Shown piece after piece: positions 54,299 to 63,306 of a DNA stretch of 64,000 bases. The DNA lies in NCBI GenBank assembly GCA_963777435.1, contig CAVZQT010000007.1:62001-126000 (forward strand), given 5' to 3'. The DNA comes from AP-15 sp963777435. GTDB taxonomy: Bacteria; Pseudomonadota; Alphaproteobacteria; ATCC43930; CGMCC-115725. Numbering within the stretch: position 1 is the stretch's first letter; each line of letters opens with the position of its first letter. The notes below the pieces were generated by a model. The model saw only the letters and a program-made list of their open reading frames with translations. It was not told the origin of the DNA and did no database searches. The position numbers were made by a program, and so were the translations under genes.

Positions 54299-55062
54299 TT
54301 ACCACGCGGTCCAGCCGCCGTCGACGAGCAGCGACGAGCCGGTGACGAGGGCGGCGGCGGGCGAGGCGAGGAACACCACCGCCGGCGCGACCTCCTCGAC
54401 AGTGCCGAGCCGGCCGCATCGGGATGCGGTCGAGCACCCATTTACGAAACGTCGGGTCGTCGAAAAACGGCCGGACCAGTGGCGTCGTCGATAAAGGTCG
54501 GGGCGATCGAGACGACGCGCACGCCCTTTGGCGCCAGCTCGACCGCCATCGCCTTGGTCAGCCCTTCGACCGCGTGCTTGGTCATCACATAGACGGTGCG
54601 GTCGCGCTCCGAGCCGACATGGCCCATCTGCGACGACACATTGATGATGACGCCGCCGCCCTGGGCGACCATCAGCCGCGCGCCGGCCTGGGCGGTCAGG
54701 AACGCGCGCGCGGACATTCGAGCGTCAGCAGCCGGTCGAGGCTGCTTCGTCGACCTCGAGAAACGGCTGCGGCCGGTTGAGCCCGGCATTGTTGACCAGG
54801 ATGTCGAGGCGTGCGAGCCCGGCGATGGCGTCGCGCACCGCGGCGCTGTCGGTGACATCGAGCGGCAATGCCTGCGCCCGGCCGCCTGCCGCCGCGATCT
54901 CGGCCGCGACCTCTTCGAGCTCGCCGCGTGCGGCTGATGAGCACCAGTTCGGCGCCGGCCGCGGCGAGCGCGATCGCCACGCCGCGGCCGATCCCGCGTC
55001 CGGCGCCGGTAACCAGCGCGGTCTTGCCGTCGAGGCGGAAAGGCTGCTCGGGCGGCCGCCAT
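54299..55062 (-). pseudogene. SDR-family oxidoreductase, multiple frameshifts
   Basis: A classical short-chain dehydrogenase of about 255 residues is spread over several frames. ATG 55062 begins the N-terminus; FRLDGKTALVTGAGRGIGRGVAIALA holds the cofactor-binding TGxxxGIG, then ILVNNAGLNRPQPFLEVDE, VIINVSSQMGHVGSERDRTVYVMTKHAVEGLTK with the catalytic YxxxK, RPFFDDPTFRKWV, and VVFLASPAAALVTGSSLLVDGGW with a stop at 54299. Four to five indels are required, yet every motif is preserved. Its start overlaps the TRAP gene stop. Confidence 0.78.
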
Positions 55063-56001
55063 CAGCCGAGCCCGTCGGCGTGAGCTTCGAGGCGGCGCCA
55101 GGTCGCGGGACCCGAACTTCGCCCTCCAGCGCGCGTAGAAATCGCCGAGCTTGCCGCGGAAGCTGTCGGTGTCGGCGCGGTTGACGATCATGCCGCGTCG
55201 CGCGAGCTCCTTTTCGCCGGCGGCGTTGATCGCCTCGGTATCCGGCGCGCTGCACTAATGCAAATTCTCGGCGTTGCGCTCGACCACCTGTTTGATGTCG
55301 GCGGGCAGCGCCGCCCAGGCGGCGGCGTTGGCGAGCAGCGTAAACCCCGACCACCAATGCCGGGTCAAACTCAGATGGCTCTGCACCTCGTAGAGCTTCA
55401 GCGACAGAACCACGCCGAGCGGGTCGCTTTGGCCGTCGAACTGGCGTTCCTTCAGCGCCTCGTACATCTGGTTGAATGGGACATGCCGGCCTCGGCGCCG
55501 AACGTCTCAAAGAAATCGCGGGCGATCTCGCCGCCCGGGACTGCGGATCTTGACCCCAGCAAAATCGGCGGCGGTGCCGATCGGCCGGTTGCTGGTGGTG
55601 AGGTGGTGAAATCCGTTTTGCAGGCAGTGGCGAAACGCATGGATGCCGTGCTGCGCCAACTCGCCGCGGATCTGATCGCCGAGCGCGCCGTCGAGCGCCG
55701 CGAAGACCGCGCGCTGAATCGGTAAAGGCGAACGGCAGCAACGGCAGCGCGCTGGTCGGCGCGAGCGCCGCCCAGGGTGGCGCCCGCAACAGAAAAATTC
55801 GAGCTTGCCGTCACGCATATCGGCAAACATCTGCGGGTCGGGGCCGAGCCGGCTTTCCGGAAACACGTCGAGGCGAAACGCGCCCCCGGTATCGCGGCCG
55901 ATCGCCTCGGCCATCTCGGCCAGGCGCCGTGCGGTCGGGCTGCCGATCGGCTGGTTTAGTCCGAGGCGATAGTGAACGGCGGTCGGGTTTTCGGTCTGCA
56001 T
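55062..56001 (-). pseudogene. dctP: TRAP transporter substrate-binding protein (DctP-like), multiple frameshifts
   Basis: ATG 56001 begins MQTENPTAVHYRLGLNQPIGSPTARRLAEMAEAI, then FRLDVFPESRLGPDPQMFADMRDGKLEFF in the first frame. Later frames give ADFAGVKIRSPG, NQMYEALKERQFDGQSDPLG, and the end FYARWRAKFG with a stop overlapping the SDR start (TGATG). These are landmarks of DctP-type binding proteins, which bind organic acids. No signal peptide is evident, and the DctQ/DctM membrane subunits are not in the window, so this is an orphan receptor. At least four indels occur. Confidence 0.75.
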
Positions 56002-56113
56002 CCGGCGATCATATGCGACGACGCGGCCGCGGCAACCCGATCTGAACTCGGGGGTTAACCTCATAACTGTTGGAGCGCTGCTGTCGCGACCCTTCGCAGC
56101 ATAGGAGACATGT

Positions 56114-56347
56114 ATGGATGCGCAAAAAAGTGCCGATAAACTGCGCCACGCCGCCGAGCGCGACCCTGGCCCAGACAAAGCTAAAGAGAAAGAGAAAGAG
56201 CGGCGGGAGGCGGATACTCAATCTGCCGAAGCGTATGCCGAATTGACGCAGCCGGGATTAAGCAAGGGCCGGCCACCGGCTGGGGGCGAGTTCAACAGGC
56301 GAACAGCGTCCGTCAAACGCCGGCACCGACGGCCCTTGATCCACTAA
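56114..56347 (+). CDS. Possible small charged protein
   Basis: A 77-residue frame starts at ATG 56114 (MDAQKSADKLRHAAERDPGPDKAKEKEKERREADTQ) and is very rich in K, E and R. The composition could be a real small, disordered protein; AGGAGACATGT lies just before the start. Its 3' part (RRHRRPLIH) looks less native. It sits in a gap of about 500 bases that otherwise contains nothing I recognise. Confidence 0.3.
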   Translation: MDAQKSADKLRHAAERDPGPDKAKEKEKERREADTQSAEAYAELTQPGLSKGRPPAGGEFNRRTASVKRRHRRPLIH

Positions 56348-56515
56348 CAACATTGTCGGAGCGCTTGGCTCTGCGCCGCTTTTCCGTAAATTCCGGTTTG
56401 TGGGTCGGCAGCAGGGTCTGGGTGTTGTTGTTTGTCCGTGCCGGTCATGATGATCGCGTGCAGCCGGAACCCCACTGCTGCTACCCGGTTCTTTTAGAGA
56501 GAGGCAAATTTTGAG

Positions 56516-57569
56516 ATGAACATTAAGGACTTTGGCCAAGCGCACGGTCAGATGGCGCGGCTTTATACGCTGGAACATGGCCAGCTCAGGGCCTGCATCA
56601 CCGATTATGCCGGGGCGCTGGTTTCGCTCGAGAACTCCGGATCGCAATGATGTCCCGGGCCACGTGGTGCTGGGTTTTGACAATGTCGCGGGTTATGTCG
56701 AAAATCGCGGTTCGTTTGGCGCATTGCTCGGTCGCAACGCGAACCGCATCGCCGGCGGCTGTTTTGTCATCGACGGTACTGCCTACCAGCTCTCGCAAAA
56801 CGAGGGCAAAAATACATTGCATGGCGGCACGGTCGGCTTTGGCAAACGGTTTTGGTCGGTCAAAGATGCTTCTTCGCAGCATCTGACATTGTCGCTGACC
56901 AGCGCCGATGGCGATCAAGGCTTTCCCGGCGAAGTAACGGTTCAGGCGACATGGCGGCTCGACGAGTCCGGCCTCTCGTTGCTGTTCAATGCCGAGACGA
57001 CAAAGCCCACCGTCCTGTCGTTGAGCGCCCATCCGTATTTCAACGTTAACGGACCCGCTGCGCGCGATTGCCTCGACCACGAAGTCGAGATCTTTGCCGA
57101 TGCGTATCTCCCGACCGACGAGGAACAGATCCCGACCGGCGAAATCCGCCCGGTGACGGGGTCACCCTTCGATTTCAGAAATCGGCAGCAGATCGGCGCG
57201 CGTATTCGCGAGCCGGATGAGCAGCTGCGGTTCGGCCGCGGCTATGACCATTACTATGTACTACCGGAGTCTCGCGATGGATCGGCCCGATTGGCCGCGC
57301 GGGCCCATTCGGCGGCCAGCGGCCGGGTTCTCGAAATTCTGACCACTCAGCCGGGCACGCAATTTTACACCGGGAACAATCTCGACGGCTCGGCTCCGGG
57401 CCGTGGCGGTCTCTATCGCCAATCGGCCGGTTTCGCCTTTGAGCCCCAAGGCTTTCCAAACGCTCCGAACGAAGCGGGTTTCCCGAGCACGATCTTACGG
57501 CCGGGCGAAACCTATCGTCAGGAGATCGTCTACCGCCTCACCACCGATCGCCAGGGAGAACAGGGATGA
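56516..57569 (+). pseudogene. galM: Aldose 1-epimerase (galactose mutarotase), one frameshift
   Basis: This cytoplasmic enzyme interconverts sugar anomers. ATG 56516 starts MNIKDFGQAHGQMARLYTLEHGQLRACITDYAG in one frame. One extra A near 56635 changes the frame, and the rest reads VPGHVVLGFDNVAGY, NRIAGGCFVIDG, NTLHGG (catalytic His), SLSAHPYFNVNG (second His) and the C-terminal TILRPGETYRQEIVYRL. The whole length of about 350 residues is preserved. Its stop overlaps the next SDR start (ATGA). Confidence 0.85.
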
Positions 57570-58618
57570 TTGTCGTCATCACCGGCGCCAGCGCCGGGGT
57601 TGGCCGCGCGACGGCATTGGAGTTCGCGGCGCGCGGCTACGACGTGGCAATCCTCGCGCGCAACGGGGAGCGGCTCGAAAGAGCGGCCAAAGAGATCCGC
57701 CAGAAGGGCGTGAAAGCCTTACCGATTGTCGCCGATGTCGCAGATTTCTCCGCAGTCGACAGCGCTGCAGGCCGGATCGAACAGGAGCTCGGCCCGATCG
57801 ACGTCTGGGTCAACAATGCGATGACCACAGTATTTTCTCCAGTCGAGAAGCTGAAACCGGATGAGGTCAAGCACGCGACCGAGGTGACCTATTTGGGTCA
57901 GGTTCACGGGATGATGGCGGCGCTGTCGCGGATGCGGCCGCGCAATCGCGGCGTTATCGTCAACGTCGGTTCCGCCCTAGCTTATCGGGCAATACCACTA
58001 CAATCGGTTTATTGCGGCGCCAAATTTGCGGTCCGCGGATTTACCGATTCATTACGCTGCGAGCTGCTTCATGACAACAGTGCCGTCAAGCTCGTCATGG
58101 TGCATTTGCCGGCTGTCAATACGCCGCAATTCGACTGGGCGTTGAACAAGACTGGCCAGCGGCCCCAGCCAGTGCCGCCGATCTTTCAGCCTGAAGTCCC
58201 GGCGCGCGCAATCGCCTTTGCCGCGGAAAACCCGGATAACCGCGAGATCTGGGTCGGATTTTCGACGATCAAGGCGATTGTCGGCAACACACTGATGCCA
58301 GGGATACTGGACCATTACCTAGCTAAGAAAGGCTATAGCGGCCAGCTGACCGGCGACCCTTTGCCGCCGGACGCGCCGGCCAATTTGTTCGAAACCGTCG
58401 ATGGCGATTATGGCGCTCACGGGCGCTTTGACGACAAGGCCCGCGCGGTATCGTGGGAGATGTTCACGCGGCGACACCGCAACACGGCGATTGCCGCCGT
58501 TGCCGGATTGGCGGCGGTCGGCCTCTTAGGCCTGTTGCGGGCGCGCGGCGGGCCAAAATCGCAATCGACCCCTACAAAAAATTCAGTATTTGGGCCAGCC
58601 GCCCGGCGAGTGGCGTAG
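57566..58618 (+). CDS. SDR-family oxidoreductase with C-terminal membrane anchor
   Basis: This 350-residue protein has the SDR cofactor motif VITGASAGVGRATALEFA, VNNAMTTVFSP, INVGSALAYRAIPLQSVYCGAKFAVRGFT with catalytic Ser and YxxxK, and a C-terminal hydrophobic segment (NTAIAAVAGLAAVGLLGLL) likely to anchor it in the membrane. Such long SDRs are common in alphaproteobacteria, substrate unknown. It overlaps galM by 4 bases and is intact. The last 12 residues are read opposite the convergent cox subunit IV gene. Confidence 0.88.
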   Translation: MIVVITGASAGVGRATALEFAARGYDVAILARNGERLERAAKEIRQKGVKALPIVADVADFSAVDSAAGRIEQELGPIDVWVNNAMTTVFSPVEKLKPDEVKHATEVTYLGQVHGMMAALSRMRPRNRGVIVNVGSALAYRAIPLQSVYCGAKFAVRGFTDSLRCELLHDNSAVKLVMVHLPAVNTPQFDWALNKTGQRPQPVPPIFQPEVPARAIAFAAENPDNREIWVGFSTIKAIVGNTLMPGILDHYLAKKGYSGQLTGDPLPPDAPANLFETVDGDYGAHGRFDDKARAVSWEMFTRRHRNTAIAAVAGLAAVGLLGLLRARGGPKSQSTPTKNSVFGPAARRVA

Positions 58619-58868
58619 TCGGTGAAGCTCAGCCCATAAAGAAACAGCAGCCAGAAAAAGCCGCTGCCGGCGAAGACCCATTTCAGCGAGGGCGCGCCCT
58701 TCAGCCGCATGAACAGCACAAACAGGATCGAGGCCTGGGTCGCGGCGATGCCAAATTGGATCGCCGGGGCGATAAGCTCCGAGTCCCAAGAAAGGCGGTC
58801 CCGATGCTGATCCCGGTCAGCAGAATCAGCACCAGCCAGGCGACGACATGAACAGCCGTCCGGGTCAT
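58583..58868 (-). pseudogene. Cytochrome c oxidase subunit IV (prokaryotic), frameshifted
   Basis: ATG 58868 begins MTRTAVHVVAWLVLILLTGISIGTAF in one frame; a second frame gives IQFGIAATQASILFVLFMRLKGAPSLKWVFAGSGFFWLLFLYGLSFTDY; and a third gives the end PGGWPKY with a stop at 58583. This is the three-helix subunit IV that follows subunit III in many bacterial aa3 operons. Two indels are needed. It is the last gene of the leftward cox operon. Confidence 0.7.
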
Positions 58869-58897
58869 GCTTAGCGTCGCTCTTCATGCTGCCGCTC

Positions 58898-59549
58898 TCA
58901 TGACCGTCCTACCAGGTAGATCGCCGGAAACAGAAAGATCCAGACCGTATCGACAAAGCTCCAATACAGCCCGACGACCTCGAGCGGCGCATAATAGGCG
59001 GGGGTGATCTCGCCGCGTCGGACCCGCCACAGCAGCATGGTAGAGAACGAGACCAATGCCGATCGACAAATGGATCGCATGCAGCCCGGTCGCGACAAAG
59101 TAGAAAACCCAGAACAATTCGCCGGCCGGAGCCTCGCCCGGCTTCATCACGAAGTTGACAGCCGGGACGACGTTGTCGCTGGTAGTCGAGACGAATACTC
59201 GTAGCCCTTGACCCCGAGAAAGACATACTCCGAGCAATGCGGTGGCGATCAGCCAATAAACCATCGCGCGGCGCCGCCCTCGGCGGCGGCATTGATCGCC
59301 AGCACCATCGTCAGACTGCTGGTCATGATCAGCCCGATATTGACGCTGCCGCACCACAGCACCGCGTCTTTGGCGGCCTCGGCAAATTCGTGCGGATAGG
59401 TCGTCGCGATAGAGAAAATAGGTGAAGAGCAGCGCACCGAAAAACAATGTCTCGGTGGTGATGAACACCCACATCCCGAGCTGGGCGGTGTCGCCCTGCT
59501 GCGCGAGGTTGGCATATTGGATTTCCGGCGTGATCGTCCGGCTATGCAT
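58898..59549 (-). pseudogene. ctaE: Cytochrome c oxidase subunit III, several frameshifts
   Basis: ATG 59549 starts MHSRTITPEIQYANLAQQGDTAQLGMWVFITTETLFFGALLFTYFLYR; other frames continue with NIGLIMTSSLTMVLAINAA, AGELFWVFYFVATGLHAIHLSIGIGLVLYHA, and VVGLYWSFVDTVWIFLFPAIYLVGR to the stop. These are the helices of heme-copper oxidase subunit III, including the conserved HxxH-type GLHAIH. About five frame changes occur. It overlaps ctaD by 8 bases. Confidence 0.8.
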
Positions 59550-61192
59550 GTTTGACGCCGTCCTGGGTCGTATAACTGCCGTCGACCGGATTGTAGGAAT
59601 AGGGCCCGAGCTTTACGACCGGGGTCCGCTCCAAATTATGGTCGGGCGGCGGCGAGGGGGTGGTCCATTCGAGACCGGTTGCGCCCCAGGGATTGGCATC
59701 GGCTCGCCTGCCCCAGATCAGCGACCAGCCGAGATAGAACAATGGCAGCGACATACGCGACCGCAAGGATCGAGGCCCCGGCGGAGGAAAGCACGTTCCA
59801 GGATTGCCATTCCGGCGGATAGGTATAGTACCGCCGCGGCATACCGAGATAGCCGAGAATAAATTGCGGGAAAAACGTCAGGTTGAAGCCGACAAAGGTC
59901 AGGATCGCGGCAAACCGCGCCCACATCTCAGGATAAAAACGGCCGGTGATTTTTGGCCACCAATAATGCAATCCGCCAAAGAACGCACTGACCGTGCCGC
60001 CGACCATGATGTAGTGAAAATGCGCGATGACAAAATAGGTGGCATGCAACCTGCACATCGATGCCCAGGGTCGCGAGCATGAGCCCCGTCAACCCGCCGA
60101 TCGTAAACAGCAGGACGAAACCAAGCGCATAAATCATCGGCGCATCGAAAATGATCGCAGCCCTTATGCAGACTTACCGTCCAATTGAACACCTTGATCG
60201 CCGACGGCACCGCGACGAAATAGGTCATCAGCGAGAAGACGACTGCCGGAATAAATCGAAATACCGGCGACAAACATGTGGTGCGCCCAGACGAAAAAGC
60301 TGAGGATCGCGATCGACATCAGCGCTATCGTCATGCCCGCTATAGCCAAATATCGGGCGGCGCGCATAGCAAGTAATCAGCTCGCTGACGACACCCATTG
60401 CCGGCAAAATCATGATGTAGACGGCCGGATGGGAATAAAACCAGAACATGTGCTGCCATAACAGCGGATCGCCGCCGCGCTGTGGATCGAACAAACCGAC
60501 CCCGATAAAGCGCTCAACCGCCAGCAGAAACAGTATCCATCGCCAAGACCGGCGTGGCTGTCAGCATGACGATGCTGACAGCGTAAATACCCCAGACGAA
60601 CGAGCGGCAGCCGCATCCAGGTCATGCCCGGGGCGCGCAAGCGGTGTATCGTCACAACAAAATTGAGCGACGTCATGATCGATGAGAAGCCATTGATGAA
60701 TATCGCCATTGCTGCGGTGAAAACATAGCCGTTTGCGTACAGAGTCGAATAACGGGGTGTAGAAGGTCCACCCGGTATCGACCCCGCCCATCACCAAGGC
60801 ATAAAGCAGCACCAGTCCCGAGAGATTAAAGACGTACCAGCTGCGCCAAATTAATCCGAGGGAACGCAAGATCATGCGCGCCGATCATCAACGGAATAAA
60901 GAAATTGCCGAGCGTCATCGGGATCGACGGAACCAAAAAGAACCATACCATCACAACGCCGTGCATCGTGAACATGCGGTTGTACACCGATGGGCTGCAA
61001 GCAGGCCCTCCGGCGTCGACAGGTTCAGCCGCATCAAGCGTCGCGGCAGCGCCGCCGATAAAAAAGAAAAATGTGATCGACCCAAAAAACAACAACGCGA
61101 TGCGCTTATGATCGCTGAGTCAGCAGCCATGATGCGATCGTGTTCTCTTCGGTGGCGTAATTGGTCGGCAGATTGATGGCGATCGTGCTCAT
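59542..61192 (-). pseudogene. ctaD: Cytochrome c oxidase subunit I, about ten frameshifts
   Basis: This is the catalytic heme-copper subunit. ATG 61192 begins MSTIAINLPTNYATEENT. Further frames read LLFFGSITFFFFIGG, RMFTMHGVVMVWFFLVPSIP (heme a ligand His), WYVFNLSGLVLLYALVMGGVDTGWTFYTP, QHMFWFYSHPAVYIMILPAMG (CuB His and the Tyr cross-link area), FFVWAHHMFVAG (CuB HH), ATYFVIAHFHYIMVGG (heme ligands) and the tail NPVDGSYTTQDGVKHA. Frame changes fall near 61105, 61040, 61005, 60870, 60735, 60595, 60345, 60165, 60050 and 59745. All ligand motifs are intact, which argues against old decay. Confidence 0.85.
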
Positions 61193-62136
61193 TGCGTTCC
61201 CCTCTGGCTGCCGAGCGATTGGATGTAGGCGACCAGCTTGAACAACTCCTCCTCGCTGAGCTGCCCAGAAAAGTCCGGCATGATCGGCGGGTAACCGGCG
61301 ACGATTTGAGATTCGCGGCATTAAGATGCAAGTCGCGGATGTAGCGTTCGTCCGCTCTGACCGTCGAGCCGTCCTGCAAATGCACCAGGCTGCCATAGAG
61401 GCCCACCAAATCGAGGCGCGTGAACCGTGCTGTTGGCGCCGTGACAGCCGCTGCACCCGTGTTGGCGAAATAACGCCTCGCCTTGTTGCGCCAGCGATTG
61501 ATTGACCCCCTGCTCGGTCAGCCAGCGGGCGTAATCCGCCGGCTTCATGACATAGACTTCGCCCTTCATCGTCGCGTGCTGAGTGCCGCAGTACTGGGTA
61601 CATTCGAGCTTATAGGTGCCGGTTTTTTCTGCCTTGAACCAAATCGTTTCGTAGGTGCCGGGCACAACATCGTGTTTGATGCGGAAGGCAGGAATAAAAA
61701 AACTGTGGATCACGTCCTGCGACGCCATCACCAAGCGGATCGTCTTGTCGACCGGGATGTGCAGCGCATCAATTTCGCGCTGGCCGCCGGGATGCTGCAA
61801 CTTCCACATCCACTGTTTTGCGACCACATAGATTTCGATGTCGCCGGGCGGCGATTTGAAGAGCCAGATGTAGACCGACGCTCCCCAGACGAACAGTACC
61901 AGGAACATAACAAAGGTTGCGATCGTCCAACCGACTTCCCAATGCCAGGTTTTTTTAATTAGATCGGAGCGTGAGGCGGTACTGCCGCCGCGATAACGGA
62001 CGCAGAATGTCAGCATCATGCCGACAACCATCGCCATGATCAGGCCGCAGAGCCCGAGTTCGGCGATGTAGAGGTTGTTGACGACAACCGCGTTGAGAGC
62101 GGCGGTGCGCGGCCAGAACGGGACCCAGTGATACAT
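61189..62136 (-). pseudogene. ctaC: Cytochrome c oxidase subunit II with C-terminal cytochrome c, frameshifted at the end
   Basis: ATG 62136 (MYHWVPFWPRTAALNAVVVNN) starts subunit II. Two membrane helices follow, then the CuA domain with HSFFIPAFRIKHDVVPG, LECTQYCGTQHATMKGEVYVM (Cys-x3-Cys-x3-His-x2-Met) and a C-terminal cytochrome c with CSGCH. After CHGANSTVHAP the frame changes near 61418 to LVGLYGSLVHLQDGSTVRADERYIRD, and near 61305 to IVAGYPPIMPDFSGQLSEEEL with the heme-ligand Met; the stop overlaps the ctaD start. Such caa3-type subunits accept electrons directly. Only the heme domain is affected. Confidence 0.85.
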
Positions 62137-62143
62137 TGCGGCC

Positions 62144-62935
62144 CTAGCCTTGGCCTCGCCGCCGGATAATGGCGACAACAATGGTAAGAGCGGTCACGCC
62201 GGCGGCGATATTGCCGGCCATCAACGCCGCCATGACCGGCACCGTGAAACGGCCGAGCGGCGCCCCCTCGATATGGCACAGCAAAACCAACCGCTCGAAC
62301 GTAGTTAATGTTTCGCCCTGCGCGGCGCCGGCAAGCCCGGCGCGCAGATCCGCGCTGCCTGCGCCGACCCCGAAGATATAGCGGCTGATCCTGCCATCCG
62401 GGCCGGCGAGGATAAACCCCGCAGGATGGATGTACTGGCCGATGTCGGGATCGTAGCGGTATGGAAAGCCGATCACGTCAGCGATCCGCCGCACCGACGC
62501 GGCATCGCCGGCTAAGAAATGAACCCCTTGGGCTGCTTTCTGATGACGATAGCTCGCGAGGTATTTCGCTTTCGCCTTGGCGTTGTCAGCCGGGGTGTCG
62601 CGCGGGTCGATGCTGATCGCGAGCATTTGGAAGTCTTGGCCGGCGTCGACCGGCAATGCATTGAGCGCCGTAAAGAGACCGGAGAGCGTTATACCGCACA
62701 ACGACTTGCAGCGCAGATAATCGAGCACGACGATGACGGGCCTGCCGGTGAAGTACGCGCCGAGCTTCACCTCTCGGCCGTTTTCGTCGACGAGGCTTGC
62801 GGCCAGCGGCAGCTCCGCCCCCGGGTGCGGGTGAAACGCAAAGCCTGCAAGATTGTCCTTCGAGTACGCCGATGCGCCGGCGGTCGGCGCGATAATTGCC
62901 ATCGCCAGAACGAGAATCGGGACGGCGAAACTCAC
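62144..62935 (-). CDS. SCO1/SenC copper chaperone family protein with C-terminal helix
   Basis: This 263-residue periplasmic protein delivers copper to CuA of oxidase. It has a signal/anchor (VPILVLAMAIIAPTAGASA), the thioredoxin-like fold, and a metal-binding LDYLRCKSLCGITL (C-x3-C) with the third ligand His in YIHPAGFIL. A C-terminal helix (AALMAGNIAAGVTALTIVVAII) is an uncommon addition. The GTG start at 62935 overlaps the upstream gene stop. It is the third gene of the leftward respiratory operon and lies just ahead of ctaC. It is intact. Confidence 0.88.
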   Translation of the reverse strand: MSFAVPILVLAMAIIAPTAGASAYSKDNLAGFAFHPHPGAELPLAASLVDENGREVKLGAYFTGRPVIVVLDYLRCKSLCGITLSGLFTALNALPVDAGQDFQMLAISIDPRDTPADNAKAKAKYLASYRHQKAAQGVHFLAGDAASVRRIADVIGFPYRYDPDIGQYIHPAGFILAGPDGRISRYIFGVGAGSADLRAGLAGAAQGETLTTFERLVLLCHIEGAPLGRFTVPVMAALMAGNIAAGVTALTIVVAIIRRRGQG

Positions 62936-63306
62936 GGCTGCCTCTTTGGAAAGCCTTCGACCCCTTGAGCCGCAAGCTTCTTCATCGCCTGCTCGATCGG
63001 GATGTGGACAATCCCTTTCTGCTTGTCGATCCAGTAATAATTATTAAGCCGACTTTCCTCGGAGAGGCGGAAGGTCACCAAATCCTGTTGCGGATTGACC
63101 TGCAGCTCCGGCGCGGGAGGGCGAACCTCCAGCCGGCGGCTGACATCGGATGCTGCCTGCGGATAGACCCACATCATGACTAGTGGTGCAATGACCAGGA
63201 AAATGAACGTGCCGAGATAAACCAAAGCCACTGGTTTGAGCGGCCAGTCCTCGCGCTCATATTCGGTATGAGGATTGTTTTCTCGGACCTGGCTCAGTTC
63301 AGCCAT
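62932..63306 (-). CDS. Small membrane-anchored protein of the oxidase operon
   Basis: The 124-residue protein has one helix (VALVYLGTFIFLVIAPLVMMWVYP, about 28-51) and a periplasmic tail with the pattern IDKQKGIVHIPIEQAMKKLAAQG, which I have seen in proteins next to cox and SCO genes in alphaproteobacteria. Its exact role is unknown; an assembly or connecting role is inferred from position. It overlaps the upstream gene by 8 bases and the SCO gene by 4. It is intact. Confidence 0.6.
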   Translation of the reverse strand: MAELSQVRENNPHTEYEREDWPLKPVALVYLGTFIFLVIAPLVMMWVYPQAASDVSRRLEVRPPAPELQVNPQQDLVTFRLSEESRLNNYYWIDKQKGIVHIPIEQAMKKLAAQGVEGFPKRQP

